Below, piece by piece: positions 32,302 to 41,839 of a stretch of 64,000 nucleotides of DNA. Below the pieces are notes generated by a model that did not search any database, was not told the DNA's origin, and saw only the letters and a list, made by a program, of their open reading frames with translations. Origin of the DNA: an uncultured Pelagibacteraceae bacterium. GTDB taxonomy: Bacteria; Pseudomonadota; Alphaproteobacteria; Pelagibacterales; Pelagibacteraceae. Position 1 is the stretch's first letter. Every line of letters begins with the position of its first letter. The stretch spans positions 1-64,000 of the forward strand of contig CABZFF010000005.1 in NCBI GenBank assembly GCA_902524945.1, written 5' to 3'. The translations under genes were made by a program, and so were the position numbers.

Positions 32302-33070
32302 TATAATTATATACAAAATAATTATAACATTATTATTAACTACCGGATCTCTAAACAGCGCTGAAATGACTGATCCAATTAAGGTGGATTGGAGCTTTAA
32401 AGGTATAACTGGAACGTTTGATAGAGCATCATTACAGAGAGGCTTTCAAGTATATAAAGAAGTTTGCTCATCGTGTCATTCTATGCAATATCTTAGTTAC
32501 CGAAATCTCGGAGAGCCCGGTGGTCCAGAATTTACAGAGGCAGAGGTAAAAGCTATTGCGGCAAGTTTTGAGGTTACTGATGGACCAGACAACCAGGGTG
32601 AAATGTTCACTAGACCTGGAAGGCCGTCCGATATGTTTGTAAGTCCTCATCCTAATAAGGAGGCAGCAGCTGCTGCAAACGGCGGAGCGTATCCACCTGA
32701 TATGTCTGTTCTAGTTAAAGCTAGAAAAGGAGGAGCTAATTACATTTATTCAGTTCTTGTTGGTTATGAAGACCCTCCTCCAGGTGTAACTCTTGATGAT
32801 GGTGTTTACTATAATAAGTATATGATTGGTAATAAGATTAAAATGCCAAATAATTTAATGGATGGTTTAGTTGAATATGCAGACGGCACGGAATCTACTG
32901 TTGATCAAATGGCCAAAGATGTAACAACTTTTTTGGCTTGGGCTGCTGAGCCAGAACTTGAGGAGAGACATAAAACTGGTGTTAAAGTAATTATTTATTT
33001 AGTACTTTTAACAATTCTTGTTTATTTAAGCATGAAAAAAATATGGTCAAGGATTGACTCTGAAGTATAA
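32288..33070 (+). CDS. petC: cytochrome c1
   Basis: Signal peptide; CSSCHSM haem site; C-terminal TM. Confidence 0.95.
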   Translation: MKKFNIIIYKIIITLLLTTGSLNSAEMTDPIKVDWSFKGITGTFDRASLQRGFQVYKEVCSSCHSMQYLSYRNLGEPGGPEFTEAEVKAIAASFEVTDGPDNQGEMFTRPGRPSDMFVSPHPNKEAAAAANGGAYPPDMSVLVKARKGGANYIYSVLVGYEDPPPGVTLDDGVYYNKYMIGNKIKMPNNLMDGLVEYADGTESTVDQMAKDVTTFLAWAAEPELEERHKTGVKVIIYLVLLTILVYLSMKKIWSRIDSEV

Positions 33071-34117
33071 AACATCACCATCTTTTATAATATAATCTTT
33101 ACCTTCGATTCTGAGCTTTCCATTTTCTTTACATTTTTCTGCACTACCATATTTGATAAAGTCTTCACATGTAACCGCCTCCGCCCTGATAAAGTTTTTT
33201 TCAAAATCGGTATGAATGACACTAGCTGCTTTTGGAGCAGGGGTATTTTTTTTTACTGTCCAGGCTCTACTTTCCTCTGGCCCAGAGGTAAAAAAAGTAT
33301 CTAATTTTAAAAGATCATAGCCTTCTTTAATAAGTTTATTCAAACCTGTTTTGTTAAGACCAATATCTTGCATAAATGTTTCTTTTTCATCTTTATCCAA
33401 ACCCGTGAGCTGATCTTCTATATCAGCACAAATATTGATTATTTTCTCGTTGGAAAATTTATCTTTGACCTGATGAGTATAATTATTTCCTTTAATCAAA
33501 CTTTCTTCATCTACATTACAGACTATAATTTTAGGTTTGATACTTAGTAAGCCAATACTTGATAGGAGTTTTTCCTCCTCAAAACTACTGATTTTTGCTT
33601 CCTCTCCTTTATTCAAAGTATTTAATTTTTCATTAAAAATTTTAATTTCTTTTTCGCTGAGAAGTTTTCTTTTACTCTTTTCTAATTTTTTTTGAATAAT
33701 ATCTAAATCTGAGAAAATAATTTCAGTTTTAATTGTTTCAAGATCAGCTGCGGGGTCAATTTTAGAATTAACGTGAGTAATTTTTTCGGAGTCAAAGCAT
33801 CTTACTAGATGTATAATTGCGTCAACTTCTCTTATATGGGAAAGGAATTTATTACCTAAGCCCTCGCCTTTTGATGCACCCTTCACTAATCCTGCAATGT
33901 CTACAAATGTGATATTAGTATAAATTTTTTTTTTGGAATTAGATAATTTTGCTAATTGATCTAACCTTTCATCAATAACATCCACGACTCCTATATTTGG
34001 ATCAATAGTACAAAAAGGAAAATTAGCTGCCTCAGCATTTTTTGAGGCTGTTAAGGCATTGAATAAAGTTGACTTACCAACATTTGGAAGCCCAACTATT
34101 CCACATTTAAATCCCAT
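33047..34117 (-). CDS. ychF: redox-regulated ATPase YchF (Obg-like)
   Basis: GIVGLPNVGKSTLFNALT; NFPFCTIDPN; VDIAGLVKGAS; IHTDFEKNFIRAEV-type TGS end. Confidence 0.97.
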   Translation of the reverse strand: MGFKCGIVGLPNVGKSTLFNALTASKNAEAANFPFCTIDPNIGVVDVIDERLDQLAKLSNSKKKIYTNITFVDIAGLVKGASKGEGLGNKFLSHIREVDAIIHLVRCFDSEKITHVNSKIDPAADLETIKTEIIFSDLDIIQKKLEKSKRKLLSEKEIKIFNEKLNTLNKGEEAKISSFEEEKLLSSIGLLSIKPKIIVCNVDEESLIKGNNYTHQVKDKFSNEKIINICADIEDQLTGLDKDEKETFMQDIGLNKTGLNKLIKEGYDLLKLDTFFTSGPEESRAWTVKKNTPAPKAASVIHTDFEKNFIRAEAVTCEDFIKYGSAEKCKENGKLRIEGKDYIIKDGDVLYFRVNP

Positions 34118-34679
34118 TAAGATTTTGATTAACTTTGCTTGAAAAAAGATCTATTTTTTTGTCAATTAGGGTTGGTATTTGTTTTACAATATTTTCAGTA
34201 ATTTCTTTTATCCGCTCTTCTTCATCCTCTTTAAAATCTTCTAGCACATGATTATTAACTTTCCTCTTTTGTTTTGGGTGCCCAATTCCTATTCTTACTC
34301 TTGAGTAATCTTTACCAATAAATTTGTCGATTGACTCAATCCCATTGTGCCCAGCACTACTTCCTCCAAATTTAGCTTTAATCTTTCCAAAATCGATATC
34401 CATATCGTCATGGAACACAATTACATCTTTAGCATCAATTTTAAAGTAATCTATAAGCTCTTTAATTGCTGTACCCGAGTTATTCATAAATGTTAATGGC
34501 TTAATTGCGTAAATTTTTTTTTCATCAATATTACCAGTGGTTAATAAACCTTTGAACTTTGGTTTTTGTTTAGAAAGTTTAAAATGAGAATTTATAGCAT
34601 CAATTATTTTAAAACCAATATTATGTCTTGTGTTAGTGTAATTAGATCCTGGATTTCCTAATCCAACAAGTAAAAGCAT
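34107..34679 (-). CDS. pth: peptidyl-tRNA hydrolase
   Basis: LLLVGLGNPGSNYTNTRHNIGF; HDDMDIDFGKIKAKFGGSSAGHNG. Confidence 0.97.
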   Translation of the reverse strand: MLLLVGLGNPGSNYTNTRHNIGFKIIDAINSHFKLSKQKPKFKGLLTTGNIDEKKIYAIKPLTFMNNSGTAIKELIDYFKIDAKDVIVFHDDMDIDFGKIKAKFGGSSAGHNGIESIDKFIGKDYSRVRIGIGHPKQKRKVNNHVLEDFKEDEEERIKEITENIVKQIPTLIDKKIDLFSSKVNQNLNGI

Positions 34680-34684
34680 ATTAA

Positions 34685-35452
34685 TTATTTTTTTTCAGCA
34701 GGTTTCTTTTCAGCAGATTTCTTCTCAGCAGGTTTCTTCTCATCAGATTTTTTATCTGAGGCTGTAACTTTTCCTTTGTCATCTTTTTTAACTGCATCTC
34801 CTTCTTTTGTAGCTGCTTCGGATCCCTCAACTGGAGTTTCTCCCTCCACACCTTCAGAAGCAGTTTCTTCTGCTGGTTTCTCAGGCTCTTTGATTACTGT
34901 GGGAGCCGCAACAGTAGCTACGACAAAATCACGATCTACTATAGTTGGTTCAACACTTTCAGGAAGTTTTACAGAGGAAATTTTAATACTAGTTCCAATA
35001 TCTGTTCCAGCAAGGTCCACTATAATTTCATTCGGTATCTGCTCGGCAGGACATTTTAACTCTACTTTCCTTCTTACAATGTTAAGCACACCACCCCTTT
35101 TTAAACCTGGTGAATCTGGATGATTAATGAATTTAACAGGGATTTCTAAAATAATTTTTTTTCCAGATATAATCCTCATAAAGTCAATATGAATTGGTTC
35201 TTCAGAAATAACGTTAAATGCAACATCTCTCGGTATTACTCTTTCTTTTTTACCTTCAATTTCGAGCTCTAACACTTTTGATAAAAACGTTTCTGAATTG
35301 ATAATACTGGAGAAATCTCTTTTACTTACAGATATATTTTGATTAGGATTTTTACCACCATATATAATAGCTGGAATTAAACCATCAGCTCGTAATTTAT
35401 TGTTGGAGCCAGAGGTTAGGTTCTTTCTTAAATTTGCTTTTAGATTGCTCAT
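34685..35452 (-). CDS. rplY: 50S ribosomal protein L25/general stress protein Ctc
   Basis: L25 fold with long Lys/Ala/Glu-rich C-terminal tail. Confidence 0.93.
   Translation of the reverse strand: MSNLKANLRKNLTSGSNNKLRADGLIPAIIYGGKNPNQNISVSKRDFSSIINSETFLSKVLELEIEGKKERVIPRDVAFNVISEEPIHIDFMRIISGKKIILEIPVKFINHPDSPGLKRGGVLNIVRRKVELKCPAEQIPNEIIVDLAGTDIGTSIKISSVKLPESVEPTIVDRDFVVATVAAPTVIKEPEKPAEETASEGVEGETPVEGSEAATKEGDAVKKDDKGKVTASDKKSDEKKPAEKKSAEKKPAEKK
34694..34753. repeat. 15-bp tandem repeat array inside rplY
   Basis: Four near-identical units of TTCAGCAGGTTTCTT type, encoding P/S-AEKK repeats. Confidence 0.8.
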
Positions 35453-35501
35453 AAAATTATTAAAATGCGTATATAACGTAAGTTCTTTACTAAAACAAGT
35501 G

Positions 35502-36434
35502 TTAATTGAATAAATCTGATACCGAATTTGAGTTGGCTATCCTTTTAATTGCTTCTGACATTAGTGAGGCAATAGATAACACCTCAATTTTATTATTATC
35601 TTTAATTTTTTTAGCATTTTCAATAGTGTCAGTGATTATTAATTTTTTAATTTTTGAATTTTTAATTTTTTTTACAGCATCTCCACTTAAAACAGCGTGA
35701 GTAATAAAAACATAGACTTCATTCGCTCCATTTTTTTTCAAAGCGTCAACAGCATTAACAATAGTTCCTCCGCTATCTATTATGTCATCTACAATTATAC
35801 AAGTTTTGTTTTTCACGTCTCCTATAATATTCATCACTTCCGATTTGCCTGGAGCCGGTCTCCTTTTATCAATAATTGCTAAATCAGCTTTTATTCTTGT
35901 GGCTAAAGCTCTAGTTCTAGCAACTCCACCGACATCTGGTGAAACACAAATTAAATTTTTTGAACTTAATTTTTTTTTTATATACTTTGCAAAAAGAGGA
36001 GCGGTGTACAAATTATCAACTGGCATATCAAAAAATCCTTGAATTTGTCCAGCGTGAAGGTCTACAGTTACTACTCTAGTTGCCCCTGCATTTGAAATTA
36101 AATTTGCAACAACTTTTGCTGAAATTGATGTCCTTGGTGCTACCTTTCTATCTTGTCTTGCATATCCAAAGTAAGGAATTACCGCTGTAATAGTTTTTGC
36201 TGAAGATCTCTTTAACGCGTCTATTACTAACAAAAGTTCCATAATATTATCATTTGCAGGATTAGATGTAGATTGAATAACAAAAACACTATTTCCTCTT
36301 ATGTTTTCATTTACTTCAATATAGATTTCGCCATCGGCAAAACTTCTTATATTAGTATTTATTAACTTGAGTTTAAGATTCTTCGAAATATCTTTGCTGA
36401 GCTTAAGATTGCTAGTTCCAGATAAGATTTTCAT
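35502..36434 (-). CDS. prs: ribose-phosphate pyrophosphokinase
   Basis: IPYFGYARQDRKVAPRTSISAK; CIIVDDIIDSGGTI. Confidence 0.97.
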   Translation of the reverse strand: MKILSGTSNLKLSKDISKNLKLKLINTNIRSFADGEIYIEVNENIRGNSVFVIQSTSNPANDNIMELLLVIDALKRSSAKTITAVIPYFGYARQDRKVAPRTSISAKVVANLISNAGATRVVTVDLHAGQIQGFFDMPVDNLYTAPLFAKYIKKKLSSKNLICVSPDVGGVARTRALATRIKADLAIIDKRRPAPGKSEVMNIIGDVKNKTCIIVDDIIDSGGTIVNAVDALKKNGANEVYVFITHAVLSGDAVKKIKNSKIKKLIITDTIENAKKIKDNNKIEVLSIASLMSEAIKRIANSNSVSDLFN

Positions 36435-36482
36435 GAAATGTGACTATATATACAATTATTTTACCAAGTTTTCAAATTTAAT

Positions 36483-37235
36483 CTAAATTAATCTTATCAC
36501 AGATATACACCTACCATAGTCCTTCTGTTTAAGAATTGTAGACCTTCTATAGCTAAAAAAGTTATTTTTTTCCCTAAAAGTATCACGATTTACGTGATCG
36601 AAGTTTACTCTCTGCTCAAGAAGTTTATCAGCTACAAATTTTCTTAAATTAAACAATTTTTTGTGCTTATTCTTATAAGTAAAATATTTTTTATTTTTTT
36701 TTGATTTTGAGATAAATTTATAATAAAATTTTAAATCAATTTCATAGTTTTTATTACCAATACATGGCCCAACACTTGCAACAATATTACAATTAGGATT
36801 TATCTTTTTAATTTTACTAATAGTATTTTTGATAATTCCTAAAAAAGCTCCTTTCCAACCAGCATGAATACATCCAATAATTTTTTTCTCTTTCTCGTAA
36901 AGTAAAATTGGGACACAATCTGCAGTTACTACACCTAATCCAATCCCTTTCATTTGAGTAATAATTGCATCTGAAAAAATTCTTTTTTTACAATTGATTT
37001 TATCAATCTTAGTAACTTTATTGCTATGGGTTTGGTGCATTAAAATGAGTTTACTGCTTTTCATTTTCATCTTTTTTTTTATAAATTCAATATTTCTTAA
37101 GATATTTTTTTTGTTATCTCTTGAGCCTCTACCACAGTTTAATCCTTTATAAAGACCTTTTGAAAACCCACCTTTTCTTGAAAAAAAACAGTGTTTTAAT
37201 TCTTTAAATTTTATAAGTTTACTAGAGTAATACAT
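36483..37235 (-). CDS. pgeF: peptidoglycan editing factor PgeF / YfiH multicopper oxidase family
   Basis: HQTHSNKV; VVTADCVPILLY; GCIHAGWKGAFLGI. Confidence 0.93.
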   Translation of the reverse strand: MYYSSKLIKFKELKHCFFSRKGGFSKGLYKGLNCGRGSRDNKKNILRNIEFIKKKMKMKSSKLILMHQTHSNKVTKIDKINCKKRIFSDAIITQMKGIGLGVVTADCVPILLYEKEKKIIGCIHAGWKGAFLGIIKNTISKIKKINPNCNIVASVGPCIGNKNYEIDLKFYYKFISKSKKNKKYFTYKNKHKKLFNLRKFVADKLLEQRVNFDHVNRDTFREKNNFFSYRRSTILKQKDYGRCISVIRLI

Positions 37236-38299
37236 TAATTGAATCCAAAAAAATTGCTTTTTTTAAACTTATAAGCCAAAATTACTTTGAATAAATTACC
37301 CATCAGTCCTGGGCTTAGCAATCTTTTTAATCGAAGATAAAGGTTAGTTTTATCCTTAAAATTCATATTATTCGCAATTATTTCAGCTCGTTTTATTATT
37401 CCTAATTTACTCAAAAATTTTTTTTGAGAGATAACTTCTTTAACTTTTAAATTATTTTTAACAAAAAATTCATTTAATAAAGAAAAGTTTACATGCGATG
37501 TAACGTCTGCTTTTCCCAAATTATTTAATAGATTGTTTTTTTTATGCTTAATTACTGATTGCAAAGTATCTAAATTATTGGAAAAAATATAACCATAATC
37601 AATAATCAAGATACATCCATTCAACCTTTTTATTACATTAATAACATTTTTAAGTTCCCTCAAACCTAATTTAGGGAATTCAATAAATTCTAATTTTTTT
37701 AATGTTTTGTAGGAATTAACAATTTTAATATCTTCTTTATCAGCTTCTTTATATGTATCAATTATTTTAAAGTTTTCTTTATAAGTATAATATTTTTCAA
37801 ATAAAAGATTTTTTTTTCTTTTAAATTGTTTAATTGGAATAGCATCAAAAAATTCATTTCCAAAAAAAATTATTGGCCCGTTTTTAATTTTTTTAAAATC
37901 ATTTACCCACTTTATGTTACTATTATTTATATTTTTTTTCTGGATTTTTTTCAAAAAATTACTTTTCTCATATAAGTAAATTTGTTTCGCCAAATCAAAT
38001 TGAGGAAATTTTTTAGAAATTTTTACAAGTATTTTGGTTAAACTACCATCGCCAGGTCCAAGCTCCACGATATTTATTTGTTTTGGTTTTCCTAAGTTCT
38101 CCCATGCAGCAATAATCCAAACTGAAATCATCTCTGAAAATAAATTAGAAATACCTGGTGCAGTTATAAAGTCTCCGTTTTTACCGAAGGGAAGCTTAGA
38201 TGAGTAATAACCAATTTTCTTGTCATAAAGAACATTTCTAAAAAATTTATCAACAGGTAAAAACTTTTTTTTTTTAAAAAATTTTAAATGAGACTTCAT
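37235..38299 (-). CDS. SAM-dependent methyltransferase, MidA/NDUFAF7 family
   Basis: FITAPGISNLFSEMISVWI; IVELGPGDGSLTKILV; FGNEFFDAIPIKQF. Confidence 0.92.
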   Translation of the reverse strand: MKSHLKFFKKKKFLPVDKFFRNVLYDKKIGYYSSKLPFGKNGDFITAPGISNLFSEMISVWIIAAWENLGKPKQINIVELGPGDGSLTKILVKISKKFPQFDLAKQIYLYEKSNFLKKIQKKNINNSNIKWVNDFKKIKNGPIIFFGNEFFDAIPIKQFKRKKNLLFEKYYTYKENFKIIDTYKEADKEDIKIVNSYKTLKKLEFIEFPKLGLRELKNVINVIKRLNGCILIIDYGYIFSNNLDTLQSVIKHKKNNLLNNLGKADVTSHVNFSLLNEFFVKNNLKVKEVISQKKFLSKLGIIKRAEIIANNMNFKDKTNLYLRLKRLLSPGLMGNLFKVILAYKFKKSNFFGFN

Positions 38300-39078
38300 C
38301 TTTTTATTAATAAAATCATTATTAATCCAAATAGAATCATAAGTGAACTTAAAATTGTTCCCATTGAAAATATATTAAAAAAATATCCTAAATGTAAATC
38401 GGGCTCTCTAAATATTTCAGATACAATTCTAAAAATTCCATAAAAAATTAAAAATATCGAAGAACAAAGACCAGTAACATAATTTTTTTTAAAAATTAAT
38501 GCTCTTAAAATTAAGTATAAAACAATTCCCTCTAGAAATGCCTCATACAACTGGGAAGGATGTCTAGGCATTAAGTCAATATTTGGAAATATTACGCTCC
38601 AAGATACATTACTGACTTTTCCAACAAGCTCACTATTAATAAAATTTGCAATTCTTCCAAAAAAAATCCCTATTGGAGAAACGCAAGCAATAATATCTAG
38701 TAAAAATAAAGGCTGAATTTTCCTCTTTATTGAGAATAAGTAAGTGCCAAAAATTATCCCTAATAACGCACCATGAAAAGACATTCCACCCTCCCAAATT
38801 TTTATAATCGAAAAAGGGTTTTCTAAATAATAAATTGGATTATAAAAAATTATATACCCAATCCTACCACCAACAATTATTGATAAAATCAAATAACTGA
38901 TTAAATTATCAAATTCATTCAAATTAAATTTATTTCCAATAACCTGAAATTTTTTAAAAATAATTTTTTTACCATACCACCATCCAATTAAAATCCCAAA
39001 AATATAAGCTAAGGAGTACCAACGGATCGATATAAACCCTAAGTCAACTAGTATAGGGTCTAAAGTATGGACGAACAT
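38296..39078 (-). CDS. lgt: prolipoprotein diacylglyceryl transferase
   Basis: RWYSLAYIFGILIGWWYG; GGRIGYIIFYN; EGGMSFHGALLG; GRIANFINSELVG. Confidence 0.96.
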   Translation of the reverse strand: MFVHTLDPILVDLGFISIRWYSLAYIFGILIGWWYGKKIIFKKFQVIGNKFNLNEFDNLISYLILSIIVGGRIGYIIFYNPIYYLENPFSIIKIWEGGMSFHGALLGIIFGTYLFSIKRKIQPLFLLDIIACVSPIGIFFGRIANFINSELVGKVSNVSWSVIFPNIDLMPRHPSQLYEAFLEGIVLYLILRALIFKKNYVTGLCSSIFLIFYGIFRIVSEIFREPDLHLGYFFNIFSMGTILSSLMILFGLIMILLIKR

Positions 39079-39129
39079 AACATCTTATAACATATTTGAA
39101 ATTAACATGCCTTTCAAATAAGATACATT

Positions 39130-39381
39130 ATGGGAAAATCTGAAAAAATTTTAAAATCTTTATCTGAACTAATCGAAAATGGTATTTTAACCTCTAAAGA
39201 TATTAGAAAAGAAATAACGAATGATTTTAAATTTAAAAAGGACAAAATAATTAATAAATTAGACCTCGTTTCAAGAGAAGAATTTGAAGTTTTGAAAAAA
39301 ATTGTACAAAAACAAGATTTAGTAATTAAAAATCTACAAAAATCAAAAAAAACTAAAACTAAAAAGGCAAAGAAACTCTGA
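39130..39381 (+). CDS. small BMFP/UbiK-like accessory protein
   Basis: 83 aa, DLVSREEFEVLKKIVQKQ coiled-coil typical of the BMFP family, Lys-rich tail. Confidence 0.75.
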   Translation: MGKSEKILKSLSELIENGILTSKDIRKEITNDFKFKKDKIINKLDLVSREEFEVLKKIVQKQDLVIKNLQKSKKTKTKKAKKL

Positions 39382-40675
39382 CTTGTAGACCCTTTAGATG
39401 ATTTTTATTTAATTGAATATTTCCACCGTGAGAATTAATTATATCTTCTACAATTGCAAGACCAAGACCAACTCCAGATTTATTCAAGCTTCTGCTTTTA
39501 TCAAGTCTAAAAAAAGGTTTAAAAACGTTTTTGTACTGGTCTTCTGATATTCCTGGTCCATCATCGTCGATTATAATTACAACGCGATTTGTAGTTTTTT
39601 GAACATTTAAAACTACATTTTTTCCGTAAGTTAATCCATTATGTATTATATTTTCAAAACATCTTTTTAAGGCTGAATATCTTCCTATTAAATTGATGTT
39701 CTCAAAAGACTTTATTTGTAAATTTTTATTAGAAAAATTTTCATCTATTTGTTTTAATAAATCATTCAAATTTATATTTGAGGTTTTTTCCTGAGCTTGT
39801 GATTTTGCAAATTGCAAATAATCATTTAACATTTTTTCCATCTCATCTATATCTTTGGACATTTTATCAGATAAATCTTTCTGATTAATCATAGCGAGTT
39901 GTAATTTTAACCTTGTAAGAGGTGTACGCAAGTCGTGACTAATACCTGATAACATTTCAGATCTTTGATTTAAATGACGGTTTATTCGTTTTATCATTCT
40001 ATCAAATTCATATGCAGCTTTTCTTATCTCTAACGCTCCTGATGGTCTAAAATCATTTACGTAGTCACCCTTACCAAATCTTTCCGCGGCTTTTGCTAAT
40101 TTTACTAGTGGCCGCGTTTGATTCTTCAGAAATATTAATGCTACTATAATCAAAATTATCGAGGGTAAAGTTGTCCATAGAACGAATAATCTTATAGAGG
40201 ATGTAGACACCATTTCTTTGGGAACCAGGAATTGAATTACCTCGTTTTCAGACTTTATTTGAATTTCAACAGCGTTTTTAAATTTAGTTGTGCTGAACCA
40301 ATAATTGTTATTACCAAAAGATGATTTTAATTCTCTTCGCAAAGATCTATCCATTGGACTAAATTTTCTCTCACCTGAGTAATTTGGTAAATTACTTTTA
40401 CTTATACCTATTTCAAAATTAAAATTGTTTTTATAACTATCTGTAAAAAAATCTAAATTTTTTTTATCATTTTGATAAACTTCCTCCACAGTTTTTAATT
40501 GTGCAACAAGAGATCTAATAATATTTTTGTTTGTTTTGATCCAAATACTATCAAAAAAGACAATAGTTATTAAAATTTGTAAAATAATAGTTGGTGCAGC
40601 TACAATAATAAGCGCTCTATAAAAAAGCCGTTTAGGTAAAATATTTTTTTTAAATTTATTCAATCCAGAGAACAT
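39359..40675 (-). CDS. sensor histidine kinase (EnvZ-like, HAMP)
   Basis: SGISHDLRTPLTRLKLQLA H-box; IIIDDDGPGI; GVGLGLAIVEDI. Confidence 0.95.
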   Translation of the reverse strand: MFSGLNKFKKNILPKRLFYRALIIVAAPTIILQILITIVFFDSIWIKTNKNIIRSLVAQLKTVEEVYQNDKKNLDFFTDSYKNNFNFEIGISKSNLPNYSGERKFSPMDRSLRRELKSSFGNNNYWFSTTKFKNAVEIQIKSENEVIQFLVPKEMVSTSSIRLFVLWTTLPSIILIIVALIFLKNQTRPLVKLAKAAERFGKGDYVNDFRPSGALEIRKAAYEFDRMIKRINRHLNQRSEMLSGISHDLRTPLTRLKLQLAMINQKDLSDKMSKDIDEMEKMLNDYLQFAKSQAQEKTSNINLNDLLKQIDENFSNKNLQIKSFENINLIGRYSALKRCFENIIHNGLTYGKNVVLNVQKTTNRVVIIIDDDGPGISEDQYKNVFKPFFRLDKSRSLNKSGVGLGLAIVEDIINSHGGNIQLNKNHLKGLQVRVSLPF

Positions 40676-41333
40676 ATCCTGACCCTCTTATAGTTTGTAA
40701 AAATTTTGGATTTTTTGGATTTAACTCCAACTTTTGTCTAAGTCTCGTGACCATAACATCTATTGAACGCTCTTGTGAAATTCCAGATATTTTTCCTATT
40801 TCTTCTCTTGAAAATGTTCTGCCAGGATTTGATAGCATCTCTATTAGAATTTTTTTCTCGGAATTATTTATTTTTTTAATTTTGTTATTGATATGTATTT
40901 TCATTTTATTCAAATCCACTTCTGCAGGACCAACTAAGTGTTTTGCGTTTAAATCAAGTTTAGAATTATTTTTGATTATATTCTTAATTCTTAAAAGTAA
41001 TTCTTTTGGCTCAAATGGTTTTCCAATGTAATCATCTGCTCCAATTTCTAATCCTTTAATTCTACTCTCAACCTCACCTTTAGCAGTAAGCAAAATAATC
41101 GGTATATTCATCTCTTTTTTAATATCTTTAGTTAGCTCGTAACCATTTTTTCCAGGCATCATTACATCAAGTATTATGATATCGAATTTAAAGTATTCTA
41201 ACTTGATTTTGGCTTGCTCAGCGTCTTCTGCGGTTGATATAACATAATTGTTTTCAGTAAGATAATCTTTTAAAAGATCCCTTATTCTATTATCATCATC
41301 TACAATTAATATGTGTATTTTTTTATTTACCAT
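40656..41333 (-). CDS. OmpR-family response regulator (PetR-like)
   Basis: ILIVDDDNRIRDLLKDYL; LDVMMPGKNGYEL; winged-helix C-terminus. Confidence 0.93.
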   Translation of the reverse strand: MVNKKIHILIVDDDNRIRDLLKDYLTENNYVISTAEDAEQAKIKLEYFKFDIIILDVMMPGKNGYELTKDIKKEMNIPIILLTAKGEVESRIKGLEIGADDYIGKPFEPKELLLRIKNIIKNNSKLDLNAKHLVGPAEVDLNKMKIHINNKIKKINNSEKKILIEMLSNPGRTFSREEIGKISGISQERSIDVMVTRLRQKLELNPKNPKFLQTIRGSGYVLWIE

Positions 41334-41763
41334 TGATTATCTTTTTTAAAACGTCTTTAAATTTTATGACAGAGTCTGAACTGGAATTTTTTAAAGCATT
41401 AAATATTCTTTTTTTTTGAGAATTATAAACTGTTTCAAAGAATATCTTTCCCTCTCTATCTAGAAATAAATTTTTTTTTCTAGTATCATTTTCATCTTGA
41501 AGCTGCTTTATCATTTTAGTTTTAATAAGGTCTCTCAAAACCCTGTTTAAGCTTTGTTTTGTGACTTTGAGTTTAAAAATTAATTCCCCTAAATTAATTC
41601 CAGGATTTCTCTCAATTAAATTCAATGCTCTTAAATGTGCTGGACCAAAAAATTTTTTGGACAAAATTTCTCTTGGATCAGATGAAGTTTCTCTGTAAGC
41701 ATAATATAGAAGCTGAATAAACTCTTTAATTTGATCATCTTTTAAATAGAGTAAATCTTTCAT
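41323..41763 (-). CDS. MarR-family regulator (PetP-like)
   Basis: LRALNLIERNPGINLGELIFKLKVTKQSLNRVLRDLI; overlaps the response regulator. Confidence 0.88.
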   Translation of the reverse strand: MKDLLYLKDDQIKEFIQLLYYAYRETSSDPREILSKKFFGPAHLRALNLIERNPGINLGELIFKLKVTKQSLNRVLRDLIKTKMIKQLQDENDTRKKNLFLDREGKIFFETVYNSQKKRIFNALKNSSSDSVIKFKDVLKKIINGK

Positions 41764-41839
41764 AATGGTAAGTTATATTGACTTATCCTTTCAAGGAATA
41801 TACTTTTTTATAGTAAAAAAATCTATATATTTACTTGAA

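Noticed and set aside
34776-35123. 115-aa plus-strand ORF antisense to rplY
   Set aside because: Ser/Thr/Val-rich shadow frame of the Lys/Glu/Ala-rich L25 tail; no family motif
41765-41839. 25-aa N-terminal extension of ilvE
   Set aside because: Downstream ATG at 41840 fits the aminotransferase family; the upstream part is probably the divergent promoter with the marR gene
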